DNA of 64,000 nucleotides from Thalassospira xiamenensis M-5 = DSM 17429 (GCF_000300235.2 NZ_CP004388.1:3728001-3792000); one strand, 5' to 3'; positions 54,635 to 62,678 are shown, counted from the first letter of the stretch. Notes: generated from the sequence alone by a model not told the origin. A program made the numbers and translations.

Positions 54635-55825
54635 ATGCAGATGACTGTCACCCAATCCTCCCTTCATCCTCGCGCCACCGAACTCGTTGATGAATTCACC
54701 CAATGGCGACACCATCTGCATGCCCATCCCGAAACCGCGTTCGAGGAAAAGCTGACCAGCGCCTTTATCGCGCAAAAGCTTCAATCCTTCGGGCTCGATG
54801 TCAAAACCGGCATTGCCAGAACCGGCGTGGTCGCCACCCTTCACGGCAAAAAGGGTTCAGGTAAACGCATCGGCCTTCGCGCCGACATGGATGCGCTTGA
54901 TATCCACGAAACCACCAATCTGCCCTATGCCTCGAAACATCCGGGCAAAATGCATGCCTGTGGCCATGATGGCCATATGACCATGCTGCTGGGGGCTGCC
55001 AAAATCCTCGCCGAAAATCCCGATTTCGCCGGCACGGTCGATTTCATCTTTCAGCCCGCCGAAGAAAACGAAGGCGGCGGGCGTGAAATGGTCGAAGAAG
55101 GCCTGTTTGACAGCCACCCGGCCGATGCGGTTTACGGCATGCATAACTGGCCCGGCCGCGATGTCGGCACCATGGCGATGAAGCCAGGCCCGATGATGGC
55201 CAGCTACGATATTTTTGAAATCATTGTGGATGGCCGGGGCTGCCATGCCGCCATGCCCCATCTGGGCCGCGATCCGATTACCGCTGCCGGTCAGGTACTG
55301 CTGGCCCTGCAAACCATTACCGCGCGCAATGTCAATCCGCTGCAAAGTGCGGTGATCTCGCCGACCCAGATTTTCGCGGGCGACACATGGAATGTCATCC
55401 CCGACACCGCCACCATCCGCGGTACGGTCCGCACCTTCGCGCCCGACATTCAGGATCTGGTCGAAGAACGGCTTAAAACCGTTGCCGATGCCACCGCGCG
55501 GGCCTTTGATTGCACCGCGCGCGTTATGTATCAGCGCCGCTACCCGGCCACGATCAACAGCGAAGCCGAAACCGGCATCGCCTTTGCCGCGGCCTCACGC
55601 GTCGTCGGCGCCGATCAGATCGACCAGAACCCCGAACCCTCCATGGCGAGCGAGGATTTCGCGTTCATGCTCAATGCCAAACCCGGAAGCTATGTCTGGC
55701 TTGGCAACGGCCCGACCGATGGCAACTGCCTTTTGCATAACGCCGCCTATGATTTCAATGACGCTGCCATCCCATACGGCATCAGTTACTGGATATCACT
55801 GGTCGAAGAATGCCTTTCCGCATGA
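54635..55825 (+). CDS. M20-family metallo-amidohydrolase
   Basis: 396 residues of the hippurate hydrolase/IAA-amino acid hydrolase group. Metal sites: MHACGHDGHMTMLLGAAKIL (Cys and His), FIFQPAEENEGGGREMVEEG (Glu pair), YGMHNWPG (His) and the late PEPSMASEDFAFML. It splits N-acyl amino acids or similar amides; the substrate is not fixed by sequence. ATG 54635 or 54641 may start it; neither has a strong ribosome binding site. Context suggests it uses what the DUF3100 pair moves. Confidence 0.9.
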   Translation: MQMTVTQSSLHPRATELVDEFTQWRHHLHAHPETAFEEKLTSAFIAQKLQSFGLDVKTGIARTGVVATLHGKKGSGKRIGLRADMDALDIHETTNLPYASKHPGKMHACGHDGHMTMLLGAAKILAENPDFAGTVDFIFQPAEENEGGGREMVEEGLFDSHPADAVYGMHNWPGRDVGTMAMKPGPMMASYDIFEIIVDGRGCHAAMPHLGRDPITAAGQVLLALQTITARNVNPLQSAVISPTQIFAGDTWNVIPDTATIRGTVRTFAPDIQDLVEERLKTVADATARAFDCTARVMYQRRYPATINSEAETGIAFAAASRVVGADQIDQNPEPSMASEDFAFMLNAKPGSYVWLGNGPTDGNCLLHNAAYDFNDAAIPYGISYWISLVEECLSA

Positions 55826-55914
55826 TTTTCTGACGGAAATATCGCATTTTCCTTGTCTAAGCCCCAATCTGCGCGTTCAATAGCCGCCCTTTTTTGACTG
55901 GCGATGGATGTGTG

Positions 55915-56538
55915 ATGGAAATCGCGATTGTAACGCTTGATGGTTTTAACGAACTCGACAGTTTTGTCGCGCTCTCGATCCTGAACCGGGCCAAGGGCAA
56001 TGGCCTTCGTGCCGTCATTACCGGCGCGGGCCAGTCCGTGACCTCGATGAACGGGATCGAAGTCAGGGTACAGGAACCGTTATCCTTCACCGCCACCGCC
56101 GACGTCGTCCTGTTTGGCAGTGGCATCCACACCCGCGATCATATCAATGATCCCGACCTGATGGCACAGATCAACCTTGATCCGTCACGCCAGATGATCG
56201 GTGCGCAATGTTCGGGTGTGCTGTTCCTGCATAAACTGGGCCTTCTGCCCGCAACCATCACGACGGATACCAAAACCCGGTCCCTTCTGGCGCGCACCGA
56301 CACGGTCCTTGAAGACCGCCCGCTGGTCGCGCAGGGCAATATCGTCACCAGTGGCGGCTGCCTGTCGTCGCAATATCTGGCGGGATGGGTTCTGGCGCGT
56401 GCGCTTGGCACCGACAGGGCAATGTCGATCCTGGAATATGTCGCCCCGGTCGGCCAGAAATCTCAATTCACCAAACAGGCGCGCGACATCATCGTGCCGC
56501 AGCTTGATGTTCCGGCCAAACGCCCGCTTTACTGCTAG
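55915..56538 (+). CDS. DJ-1/PfpI-family protein
   Basis: 207 residues with the class I glutamine amidotransferase-like fold. The nucleophile elbow reads GAQCSGVLFLHKLGLLP (Cys about 99), and the early Glu lies in TLDGFNELDSFVALSIL. Members act as glyoxalases, hydratases of isonitriles, or repressor-like proteins; no AraC-type HTH is fused here. Last gene of the block, about 90 bp after the amidohydrolase. Function open. Confidence 0.82.
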   Translation: MEIAIVTLDGFNELDSFVALSILNRAKGNGLRAVITGAGQSVTSMNGIEVRVQEPLSFTATADVVLFGSGIHTRDHINDPDLMAQINLDPSRQMIGAQCSGVLFLHKLGLLPATITTDTKTRSLLARTDTVLEDRPLVAQGNIVTSGGCLSSQYLAGWVLARALGTDRAMSILEYVAPVGQKSQFTKQARDIIVPQLDVPAKRPLYC

Positions 56539-56755
56539 GCTCAGGACCCATCACGAGAACGTTTCTGGCTTTGCGCAACCACCTGTGGGAAGTCATCGTA
56601 CAATCACGTATGCTGGCTCATGACCGGTTGCGCGAAATGGCAAATGTTTTGCCTTATATTTGCCGACTAGTTAGGGTTAGCTCAACAAAAGTTAGTGGCC
56701 CGCATTGAAGGCAAAAAATGCGGCCGGTTGCGAATTGCAGACGCAGGACAAGTTT

Positions 56756-58471
56756 TTGAAACGCCATCTGTTAAACATCGTCATTCCGATGACGGCTCTT
56801 GCCCTTTCGGCCTGTGGCACCATGTCGCAGCGCGCCGACCGTGCCGAGTTCGATTATCCGCAAAGCAACAGCTTCTCTGGCAACTTCCTTGCCGGCAAGG
56901 CCGCCCAGATCGAAAACCGCACGGATTATGCTTCGCGCTATCTGCTGCGCGCCCATGAAATCGACCCGGGCAACGATGATCTGCGCCGCCGCGCCTTTCT
57001 GGCCCTGATCGCCGAAGGCCGCATTGCGGACGCCGAACCGATTGCCCGCATACTGGTCGATGAAAACCCCGAAGACCTGTTTGCCGTGATGGCCGTCATG
57101 GATGCCGAAATCCGCGATCAGGATTATCAGGCCGCCCTTGATACCGTATCAACCCTGCCGCAACGCGGGATCACATCGCTGATTGTGCCGCTCGCCAAGG
57201 CATGGCTTTATACCGGCCTTGATCAGCCGCAAAACGCCATGACTGCCCTTAACGAATTGCAGGGCAACGGGTCGCTTAATCCGCTGTCGGAATATCATCG
57301 TGGCCTGATCCTTGCCTATTTCAATGACCTGAACGCCGCCGAAGTCGCCCTTGCCAGCGCCTATGGCGATCCGGCCGATGCGCCGCTCCGCGCGGCCGAA
57401 GCACTGGGGTCGGTCTACGAACGCAAAGGCCAGACGCAAAAGGCATCGCTTTTGTATGAAAGCTATATGGATCGCCATCCGCAGTCGCTGGCGATGCCCT
57501 ATCACCTTGACCGTCTGGCAAAGGGCGAACCACCAACCAGCACGGTTGTGACCCCGGCATCGGGTCTGGCGGAGGCATATCTTGATATCGCGACCCTGCT
57601 CAGCCAGGAAAACGCGGTTGATCCGGCCCTGCTCATGGCGCGCTTTTCGCTGTCGCTGCGCCCCGGTGATGACATAACCCGCCTTCTGGTCGGCGAAATC
57701 ATGGAAATCCAGAAACGCTTTGACGCGGCGATCATTGTCTATCAATCGATCCCCATCGAATCCCCGCATAGCTGGAACGCGCGCCTGCGCGCCGCCTCAA
57801 GCTATGAACAGCTTGGCAAGACCGACGATGCGATTGCCCTGCTCGAAACCATGGTCAATGAACGCAGCGACCGTCCCGATGCCCTGATCCAGCTTGGCGA
57901 TATCCTCCGCTTTGATCAGGACTTCGCCGGTGCGGCCAATGCCTATGACCGGGCGATTGAACGTCTGGGCGGGGCCGATGCTGTCGGCTGGCGTCTGCTC
58001 TATCGTCGCGGCATTGCCTATGAACGCGCCGGAAACTGGCAAAAGGCCGAGGCCGATTTCCTCAAGGCGCTCGAACTTGAACCAGATCAGCCCTATGTCA
58101 TGAACTATCTTGGCTATAGCTGGGTCGATATGGGCAAAAACTTCGATCAGGCCGAAGACATGCTCAAACGCGCGGTCGAACTGCAACCTGACGACGGTTA
58201 CATCATCGATAGCCTTGGCTGGGTCTATTACAAGCTCGGCCGTTATGACGACGCCGTCGAACAGCTTGAAAAGGCGGTTGAACTCAAACCCGATGATCCG
58301 ACCATCAATGATCATCTGGGCGATGCCTATTGGCAGACCGGCCGCTTCCACGAAGCCCGTTTCCAGTGGCACCGCGCCCTTTCCTTCAACCCGACCGAAG
58401 AACTGCGCGCCGATGTTCAGGCCAAGCTCGAAGGCAAAACACCCCTTGTTGGTGCGGTTGCCGCAAACTGA
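56756..58471 (+). CDS. TPR-repeat outer-membrane lipoprotein
   Basis: 571 residues. The lipoprotein signal ends in TALALSACGT, with the modified Cys at about residue 20. The rest is a run of about ten to twelve TPR repeats, the last ones textbook: PYVMNYLGYSWVDMGKNFDQ, DGYIIDSLGWVYYKLGRYDD and DPTINDHLGDAYWQTGRFHE. The start is TTG 56756 with AGGACA eight bases upstream, which begins the signal peptide. TPR proteins are scaffolds; the partner is unknown. It stands directly before ispE, an arrangement I believe is common in Rhodospirillales. Confidence 0.88.
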   Translation: MKRHLLNIVIPMTALALSACGTMSQRADRAEFDYPQSNSFSGNFLAGKAAQIENRTDYASRYLLRAHEIDPGNDDLRRRAFLALIAEGRIADAEPIARILVDENPEDLFAVMAVMDAEIRDQDYQAALDTVSTLPQRGITSLIVPLAKAWLYTGLDQPQNAMTALNELQGNGSLNPLSEYHRGLILAYFNDLNAAEVALASAYGDPADAPLRAAEALGSVYERKGQTQKASLLYESYMDRHPQSLAMPYHLDRLAKGEPPTSTVVTPASGLAEAYLDIATLLSQENAVDPALLMARFSLSLRPGDDITRLLVGEIMEIQKRFDAAIIVYQSIPIESPHSWNARLRAASSYEQLGKTDDAIALLETMVNERSDRPDALIQLGDILRFDQDFAGAANAYDRAIERLGGADAVGWRLLYRRGIAYERAGNWQKAEADFLKALELEPDQPYVMNYLGYSWVDMGKNFDQAEDMLKRAVELQPDDGYIIDSLGWVYYKLGRYDDAVEQLEKAVELKPDDPTINDHLGDAYWQTGRFHEARFQWHRALSFNPTEELRADVQAKLEGKTPLVGAVAAN

Positions 58472-58492
58472 TTGATCGGGGATATCGGGCAT

Positions 58493-59419
58493 ATGTCTTC
58501 GACCCATACCGAACCGGCCTCGGCCAAGCTGAACCTGTTCCTGCATGTCACCGGCAAACGCGACGATGGCTATCACCTGCTTGATAGCCTCGTCTGCTTT
58601 GCCGATTGCGGCGATGTGATTACCGCAACCGCGCGCGATGATGCTGAACTCACCCTTTCGATCACCGGCCCGATGGCGGGCGACCTTGCCACCGGCAATA
58701 TCGAAGACAACCTGATCCTGCGCGCCGCCCGCCTGCTTCGGGCGGAGGGTGCGGTATCACAGGGTGCCGACCTCACACTTGAAAAAAACCTGCCGGTGGC
58801 ATCGGGCATCGGCGGCGGATCGGCAGATGCCGCCGCCGCCCTTCGCGTGCTCTGCCGGGTCTGGCAGCTTGATATCCCGACCGACGCCCTTGAAAAACTC
58901 GCCCTTAAGCTCGGGGCCGATGTGCCGGTGTGTTTGCATGGCAAAACCGTTTTGATGCAGGGGATCGGGGAAAAGCTGATTGACCTGCCGGAATTGCCCA
59001 GCCTGTCACTGGTGCTGGTCAATCCGGGCAAGGCGGTTTCAACGCCTGAAATCTTTGCTGCGCGCGATGCCGCTTTTACCGACGAAAACCTGTGGGATCG
59101 CACGGCAAAGTTTAACAGCGGGGCATCGCTTGCCGCGGCCCTTCAGGACTGCCGCAACGACCTGACCCTTCCGGCATCGGGCATATTGCCCGAAATCTGT
59201 GACGTGCTAAATGCGCTGGCCCGCGAAGACGGCTGTCTGCTGGCCCGCATGTCAGGCAGCGGGGCGACCTGCTTTGCGATTTATGACACCAGCGATCAGG
59301 CAGAACGTGCCGCCAATGCCATCGCCGAAAGCCAGCCCGACTGGTGGGTACAGGCCACCGGAATTCAAACAATGCAGGATCGCGCACGCGCGCAAATCGG
59401 CGCATCCTTCCCGGCCTAA
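58493..59419 (+). CDS. ispE: 4-diphosphocytidyl-2-C-methyl-D-erythritol kinase
   Basis: 308 residues, GHMP kinase family. It phosphorylates CDP-methylerythritol in the non-mevalonate isoprenoid pathway. Motif 1 AKLNLFLHVTGKRDDGYHLL, ATP loop PVASGIGGGSADAAAALRVL at about residues 101-120, and motif 3 LARMSGSGATCFAIYD. ATG 58493 starts 21 bp after the TPR gene's stop; cotranscription is likely. Confidence 0.96.
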   Translation: MSSTHTEPASAKLNLFLHVTGKRDDGYHLLDSLVCFADCGDVITATARDDAELTLSITGPMAGDLATGNIEDNLILRAARLLRAEGAVSQGADLTLEKNLPVASGIGGGSADAAAALRVLCRVWQLDIPTDALEKLALKLGADVPVCLHGKTVLMQGIGEKLIDLPELPSLSLVLVNPGKAVSTPEIFAARDAAFTDENLWDRTAKFNSGASLAAALQDCRNDLTLPASGILPEICDVLNALAREDGCLLARMSGSGATCFAIYDTSDQAERAANAIAESQPDWWVQATGIQTMQDRARAQIGASFPA

Positions 59420-59497
59420 ATCCCCGGCAAAAAAAGGTTCAAATAGAGGGTTGCACTCCGGCGCGGGGAACGCTATTTTCCGCGCCACACACGCTGA

Positions 59498-59572
59498 TGG
59501 GGCGTGGCCAAGTGGTAAGGCATCGGTTTTTGGTATCGTGTACCGTAGGTTCGAATCCTACCGCCCCAGCCA
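59498..59572 (+). tRNA. tRNA-Gln (anticodon TTG)
   Basis: Acceptor arm TGGGGCG (59498-59504) pairs with CGCCCCA (59562-59568), D-arm GCCAAGTGGTAAGGC, anticodon loop TTTTGGT with anticodon TTG, T-arm with GGTTCGAATCC, discriminator G and encoded CCA end at 59570-59572. Phage-derived genes begin just downstream, so its 3' end is probably an integration site. Confidence 0.95.
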
Positions 59573-59700
59573 AATGTGATTTTTCCAGTAAAATCAACGA
59601 GTTACTACCCTGCCATAGCGCGGGGTAGTACACGTTGGTGGTACACATTTGTTGTACTGCTGGGGCGGCTTGCAGCCATCAAATACCCTTTGTCTTCGAG

Positions 59701-60447
59701 CTACTTTACCCAATCCGGCATGTTCGTAAGAGCCTGCTGTCCGGGTAAAGTAATTGAAGGCCGTCCGTTAAGGTTCATATCAGCCCGATAAACAGGATCA
59801 TCCGTAAGTTCCTTGATGATCTCGTTACGCCTGCGCCGTATCACTGCCAATGACACTTCGGGGCTTTCGGTAAGGAACTCTGACATTTCCTCCTGATAGT
59901 GCATGATTGCTTGAACCACTAACGCACCGTTGGTTTCCTGCCCCATACCATCTGACTTAGAAAGAATGCGGCTCAAGAAAACCTCCCCTTCATCCGCCGT
60001 CTCTTTGATACGTGCTCCGCTAGTTTCTATTTGAGACTTATAGCGGTACTGCGAGCCCCATCTGGCGATCAAGCGTCCCATAGTAGACGCATCAATGCTT
60101 TTGCTCTTAACCGCCTCCAGAACATCCTGAACCGTCGCATCGCCACGGATGATGTCCACTTCAAGCTGACCGGCAGCGGCTACAAGTTCCGGGGTCATGT
60201 TCACGTCGGCCTGTGCATTCATCCGCTGAGACCACGCAGATCGCAATGGGGAGACCAGTGGCGCATAGTTCGGGTCATTCGCAAGTTCCGCCAGAAGCGG
60301 CTCATGGTCCTTCCCCGGCTCCAGAAGCACCGCTGAGAGGCTTTCAGCAAACTTCAGGTCTCTTGCGTCCGCGTCCTGTTGATCCTTCTCAGCACGTTCA
60401 CGCTGTTTCTGGATGTACGGGATATTGGCCGCGTTGTTCTCCAGCAT
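59701..60447 (-). CDS. Phage-like protein, C-terminal fragment
   Basis: 248 residues from the first usable ATG (60447, weak AGG close by). Rich in Glu, Arg and helix formers: IQKQRERAEKDQQDADARDL, then PLVSPLRSAWSQRMNAQADV and AIMHYQEEMSEFLTESPEVS. No enzyme motif. Style and neighbourhood suggest part of a large internal virion or structural protein of a podovirus-like phage. The open frame continues upstream but there the real coding frame is that of the BRO fragment, so the gene is probably 5'-truncated at a deletion joint near 60450. Confidence 0.55.
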   Translation of the reverse strand: MLENNAANIPYIQKQRERAEKDQQDADARDLKFAESLSAVLLEPGKDHEPLLAELANDPNYAPLVSPLRSAWSQRMNAQADVNMTPELVAAAGQLEVDIIRGDATVQDVLEAVKSKSIDASTMGRLIARWGSQYRYKSQIETSGARIKETADEGEVFLSRILSKSDGMGQETNGALVVQAIMHYQEEMSEFLTESPEVSLAVIRRRRNEIIKELTDDPVYRADMNLNGRPSITLPGQQALTNMPDWVK

Positions 60448-60449
60448 TA

Positions 60450-60733
60450 GCCTGCGATTTGTCTGACCGCATGACCAACTTATAGAGGCCACTTTCGGAA
60501 ATGAGCCAAACTGCGCGGCCCCTCCCGAGGTTAAGTGAGGCTCGACCGCACAATTGTTTTTCGGCATCGTCAAGGTGATCATACATCCCGCCGTAATGGG
60601 AAAGACCCAACACGTCGCGGCAATCCGCAGCCACAAACCAAGGGGCACCATCAATCGTCACAACCCGGATGTCATGCTTGTGGTTCGGACCTTTGGTTGG
60701 GCTGGTCTGGAAGGTGAAGGTGGTCAGTGTATT
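60450..60733 (-). pseudogene. BRO-N antirepressor domain remnant
   Basis: The frame reads NTLTTFTFQTSPTKG, then IRVVTIDGAPWFVAADCRDV, LDDAEKQL and SESGLYKLVMRSDK, a clear BRO-N phage antirepressor start. Homologues begin with Met where this one has a GCT codon (Ala) just before 60733, and no in-frame ATG exists upstream before a stop. Downstream the domain stops short near 60450 and the frame runs into the next fragment out of phase. Both start and end are therefore lost. Confidence 0.7.
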
Positions 60734-60763
60734 AGCGGTTCTTTTTGGGGAACGATAACTTGA

Positions 60764-60855
60764 AAAGAGAATTTAAAATCAGAACCAACAAATAAAAACA
60801 CTATTGATCATTTTTACCTAATATGATAAGTAAAAACTTTTAAGGAGATATATTT
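60764..60855. promoter_or_regulatory. AT-rich leader of the 46-residue gene
   Basis: A sharply AT-rich stretch with TTGATC near 60803 and TATGAT near 60821 that could serve promoter function, though spacing is short, then TAAGGAGATATATTT right before the ATG at 60856. The ribosome binding site is near-ideal. Confidence 0.45.
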
Positions 60856-60996
60856 ATGAGAGTAGCTATAGAGAACGTGAATACAGTTAAAAGCAAAAAC
60901 CCAAGAACGCAGGCAAAATATGATCTTAATGAGAAAATTTCACCTTATGAATTACTAAAAAAAATAAAGAAATCTTATAGAATATTTAAAGGATAA
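60856..60996 (+). CDS. 46-residue basic protein, unknown, AT-rich
   Basis: ATG 60856 to TAA 60996. It is preceded by TAAGGAG at ideal spacing, the strongest ribosome binding site of the island. The peptide begins MRVAIENVNTV, continues KSKNPRTQAKYDLNEKIS, and ends PYELLKKIKKSYRIFKG: basic, probably helical at the C-terminus. GC content is about 30%, far below its surroundings. No family recognised. It is the only plus-strand gene between minus-strand phage genes, which fits a phage cargo (moron) gene. Confidence 0.6.
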   Translation: MRVAIENVNTVKSKNPRTQAKYDLNEKISPYELLKKIKKSYRIFKG

Positions 60997-61005
60997 TATT
61001 AAAAT

Positions 61006-61410
61006 TTAAACCAACCAAGCGTTCGCTTGCTCCTTAAGTTTCGCCTCCATGCGGTTGAACTCCTCGATATACCGGAGCTTGAACTGCATGGTTTTCTTGC
61101 CGGTGTACCCCATGACCAGCAGCGTGAAGCCATCCTTGGTCATATCCCAAGAGCGATACGTCTGTTTGTTCTGCGGGTTAACATACGGCTTTGGGAAGAA
61201 CATGCGGAGGTCTCCTGAGATTTCAGGACGCCTCACTTGCATCACGAGCTTTTCAACATCGTAAAGCACATTGTCATGGCGCTTCCCAAAGAACTCCGCC
61301 ACGTCCCGGCTATTGGCGAACGCTTGGTTGTCTTTGAGGGTGACGATAGGTGCTGTGTTGGTCGTGGAGTGCTTTTGGTGGTGCCCCGGAAGGAGCAAAT
61401 GACCCGTCAC
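61006..61410 (-). CDS. Rha-family phage regulatory protein
   Basis: About 134 residues. The Rha domain is clear: AFANSRDVAEFFGKRHDNVL, then YRSWDMTKDGFTLLVMGYTG and MQFKLRYIEEFNRMEAKLKE. Rha proteins occur in temperate phages and can interfere with growth in hosts lacking integration host factor; the C-terminal antirepressor domain often fused to Rha is absent here. The GTG at 61410 has no ribosome binding site, so the true N-terminus is uncertain and the 5' end may be altered. Confidence 0.8.
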   Translation of the reverse strand: MTGHLLLPGHHQKHSTTNTAPIVTLKDNQAFANSRDVAEFFGKRHDNVLYDVEKLVMQVRRPEISGDLRMFFPKPYVNPQNKQTYRSWDMTKDGFTLLVMGYTGKKTMQFKLRYIEEFNRMEAKLKEQANAWLV

Positions 61411-61561
61411 TGGAAAGCTTCAATGATGCCTATACGGAAATATTACCGCAATGTTTCCAAAGGTCGAAAAGCGCTCGGAAAGTGGGCGGGTTATAGGGCG
61501 AAATGGGAAAAAAATCAACAAAACTTTCTCGGTTTTCCGCCGTTTTTTGGGTCACTCGTCG

Positions 61562-61590
61562 TTGACAAAACAAAAGAAGAACGCGACTAT
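61562..61590 (+). promoter_or_regulatory. Candidate promoter upstream of DUF3892 gene
   Basis: TTGACA at 61562 and GACTAT 17 bp later. Direction fits the DUF3892 gene, but a hairpin at 61606-61635 lies between, so the leader would be structured. Confidence 0.3.
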
Positions 61591-61605
61591 ACGTTTGACC
61601 AAGAA

Positions 61606-61635
61606 AAAGCCCATGACTTGCAGGTCACGGGCTTT
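61606..61635 (-). terminator. Terminator-like hairpin between Rha and DUF3892 genes
   Basis: AAAGCCCATGAC (61606-61617) pairs with GTCACGGGCTTT (61624-61635) with one mismatch; loop TTGCAG. On the minus strand it is followed by TT and further T-rich sequence, so it may stop transcription entering Rha from the right. Confidence 0.65.
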
Positions 61636-61697
61636 ACTTAAATCTCCCATATCAGTCCAATTTCTGGAGCCGCTATGGGGCGATATCAAGCTTACAA

Positions 61698-61720
61698 GTA
61701 CAGTTTGTACCAATTTGGTA
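61698..61720. promoter_or_regulatory. Two overlapping palindromes upstream of DUF3892
   Basis: GTACA-GTT-TGTAC (61698-61710) overlaps TACCAA-T-TTGGTA (61708-61720). Both are perfect. They lie 47-70 bp before ATG 61767 and look like a repressor site. Confidence 0.45.
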
Positions 61721-61766
61721 TCTCTGGTCAAGCGGCCCCTACCATTCAGTGTAAGGATTAAGACCG

Positions 61767-62000
61767 ATGACTAAACGTATTGCAGACGCCCGTGCTGATG
61801 AGGATGGCGATATCACCCATGTTCGTTTCGAGGGAAACACTCGTTTTACAAGCGTAGAACGGGCAATTCCGATGGCAGAACGTGGAGAGATCGAAAACAC
61901 GCATGTCGTGCATCCAACTGATGGACGCAAAGACCACCTCAGGACTAATCCTGATGGTCGGAACTACAACAATCTTGATGATATGGCTGGCGATAAGTAA
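61767..62000 (+). CDS. DUF3892 small protein
   Basis: 77 residues, hydrophilic. The pattern MTKRIADARADEDGDITHVR, AIPMAERGEIENTHVVHPTD and the closing NNLDDMAGDK match DUF3892, a short family of unknown role found in bacteria and mobile elements. GTAAGGAT precedes the ATG. A strong hairpin follows it. It may be regulated through the palindromes upstream. Confidence 0.75.
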   Translation: MTKRIADARADEDGDITHVRFEGNTRFTSVERAIPMAERGEIENTHVVHPTDGRKDHLRTNPDGRNYNNLDDMAGDK

Positions 62001-62016
62001 CCAGAGATAAATCTCG

Positions 62017-62047
62017 GAGCCGCACCTAGACAATTTGGGTGCGGCTC
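62017..62047 (+). terminator. Strong hairpin after DUF3892
   Basis: GAGCCGCACC (62017-62026) pairs perfectly with GGTGCGGCTC (62038-62047). T-tract is missing; termination is likely but not certain. Confidence 0.65.
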
Positions 62048-62201
62048 TACCCTCCACCTATTTTCCGACAATAACAAAACATACCGTTAGCAACCTTGTC
62101 CCCCTAGCCTCGTTATGAGATATTCGGAGGGACCAAAGGTTAGCTTGAAGCCAACCCTTGGCCTCGTTACGGGTTACTGATCAGGTCTGTTAAACGCCAA
62201 T

Positions 62202-62678
62202 TCAACAATTAGCCTGATCAGTTCCCTTACGAGGAGCCTCAGCAGCAATCCCCGCCTGCCTGCTGGCTTCCTGATCTACCCGTTCATTCTCGGGGTGCCC
62301 TGCGTGTCCCTTGGTCCATTCCCAAGTGACCTCATGCTTCTGACAAAGCTGATCCAGCTTTTGCCATAGCTCAGCATTCTTGACCGGCTTGCTCCCTGAT
62401 TTGTTCAAAGACCAGTCCTGGGCTTTCCATTTGATGATCCAACTGGTCATCCCATCGACCACATAGCGACTATCGGTTACTACATGAACGACACGAGGCG
62501 ACTTGAGCGCTTCCAGTCCTTTGATAACGGCAGTTAGCTCCATCCGGTTATTGGTCGTATGGCGGTCTTTACCGGCCCTGAGCCTCTCTTTACCGGGCTT
62601 CCGTAGCAAATAAGCCCACCCACCGGGGCCGGGGTTTCCGAGGCAAGCGCCATCGGCAAACAATTCAATTTTGGTCAT
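62202..62678 (-). CDS. rnhA: Ribonuclease HI
   Basis: 158 residues. It cuts the RNA strand of RNA-DNA hybrids. Catalytic residues are all visible: first Asp in ELFADGACLGNPGPGGWAYL, Glu in NNRMELTAVIKGLEAL, Asp in VVTDSRYVVDGM, His in KGHAGHPENERVDQEA with the last Asp. Complete and probably active. It sits inside the tRNA-Gln island, so it may be an additional, phage-carried copy rather than the housekeeping gene. Its C-terminal tail is short and polar. Confidence 0.93.
   Translation of the reverse strand: MTKIELFADGACLGNPGPGGWAYLLRKPGKERLRAGKDRHTTNNRMELTAVIKGLEALKSPRVVHVVTDSRYVVDGMTSWIIKWKAQDWSLNKSGSKPVKNAELWQKLDQLCQKHEVTWEWTKGHAGHPENERVDQEASRQAGIAAEAPRKGTDQANC

Noticed and set aside
56573..56633. 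Inverted repeat GCGCAACC / GGTTGCGC upstream of the TPR gene
   Set aside because: Eight-base arms with a 45-base loop; too weak to assign a role.
59439..59648. Minus-strand open frame across tRNA-Gln
   Set aside because: The peptide (with GAVGFEPTVHDTKNRCL) is the well-known false translation of the antisense tRNA.
61237..61641. 134-codon plus-strand frame opposite Rha
   Set aside because: Overlaps the conserved Rha domain in antisense, crosses a hairpin and has no family match.
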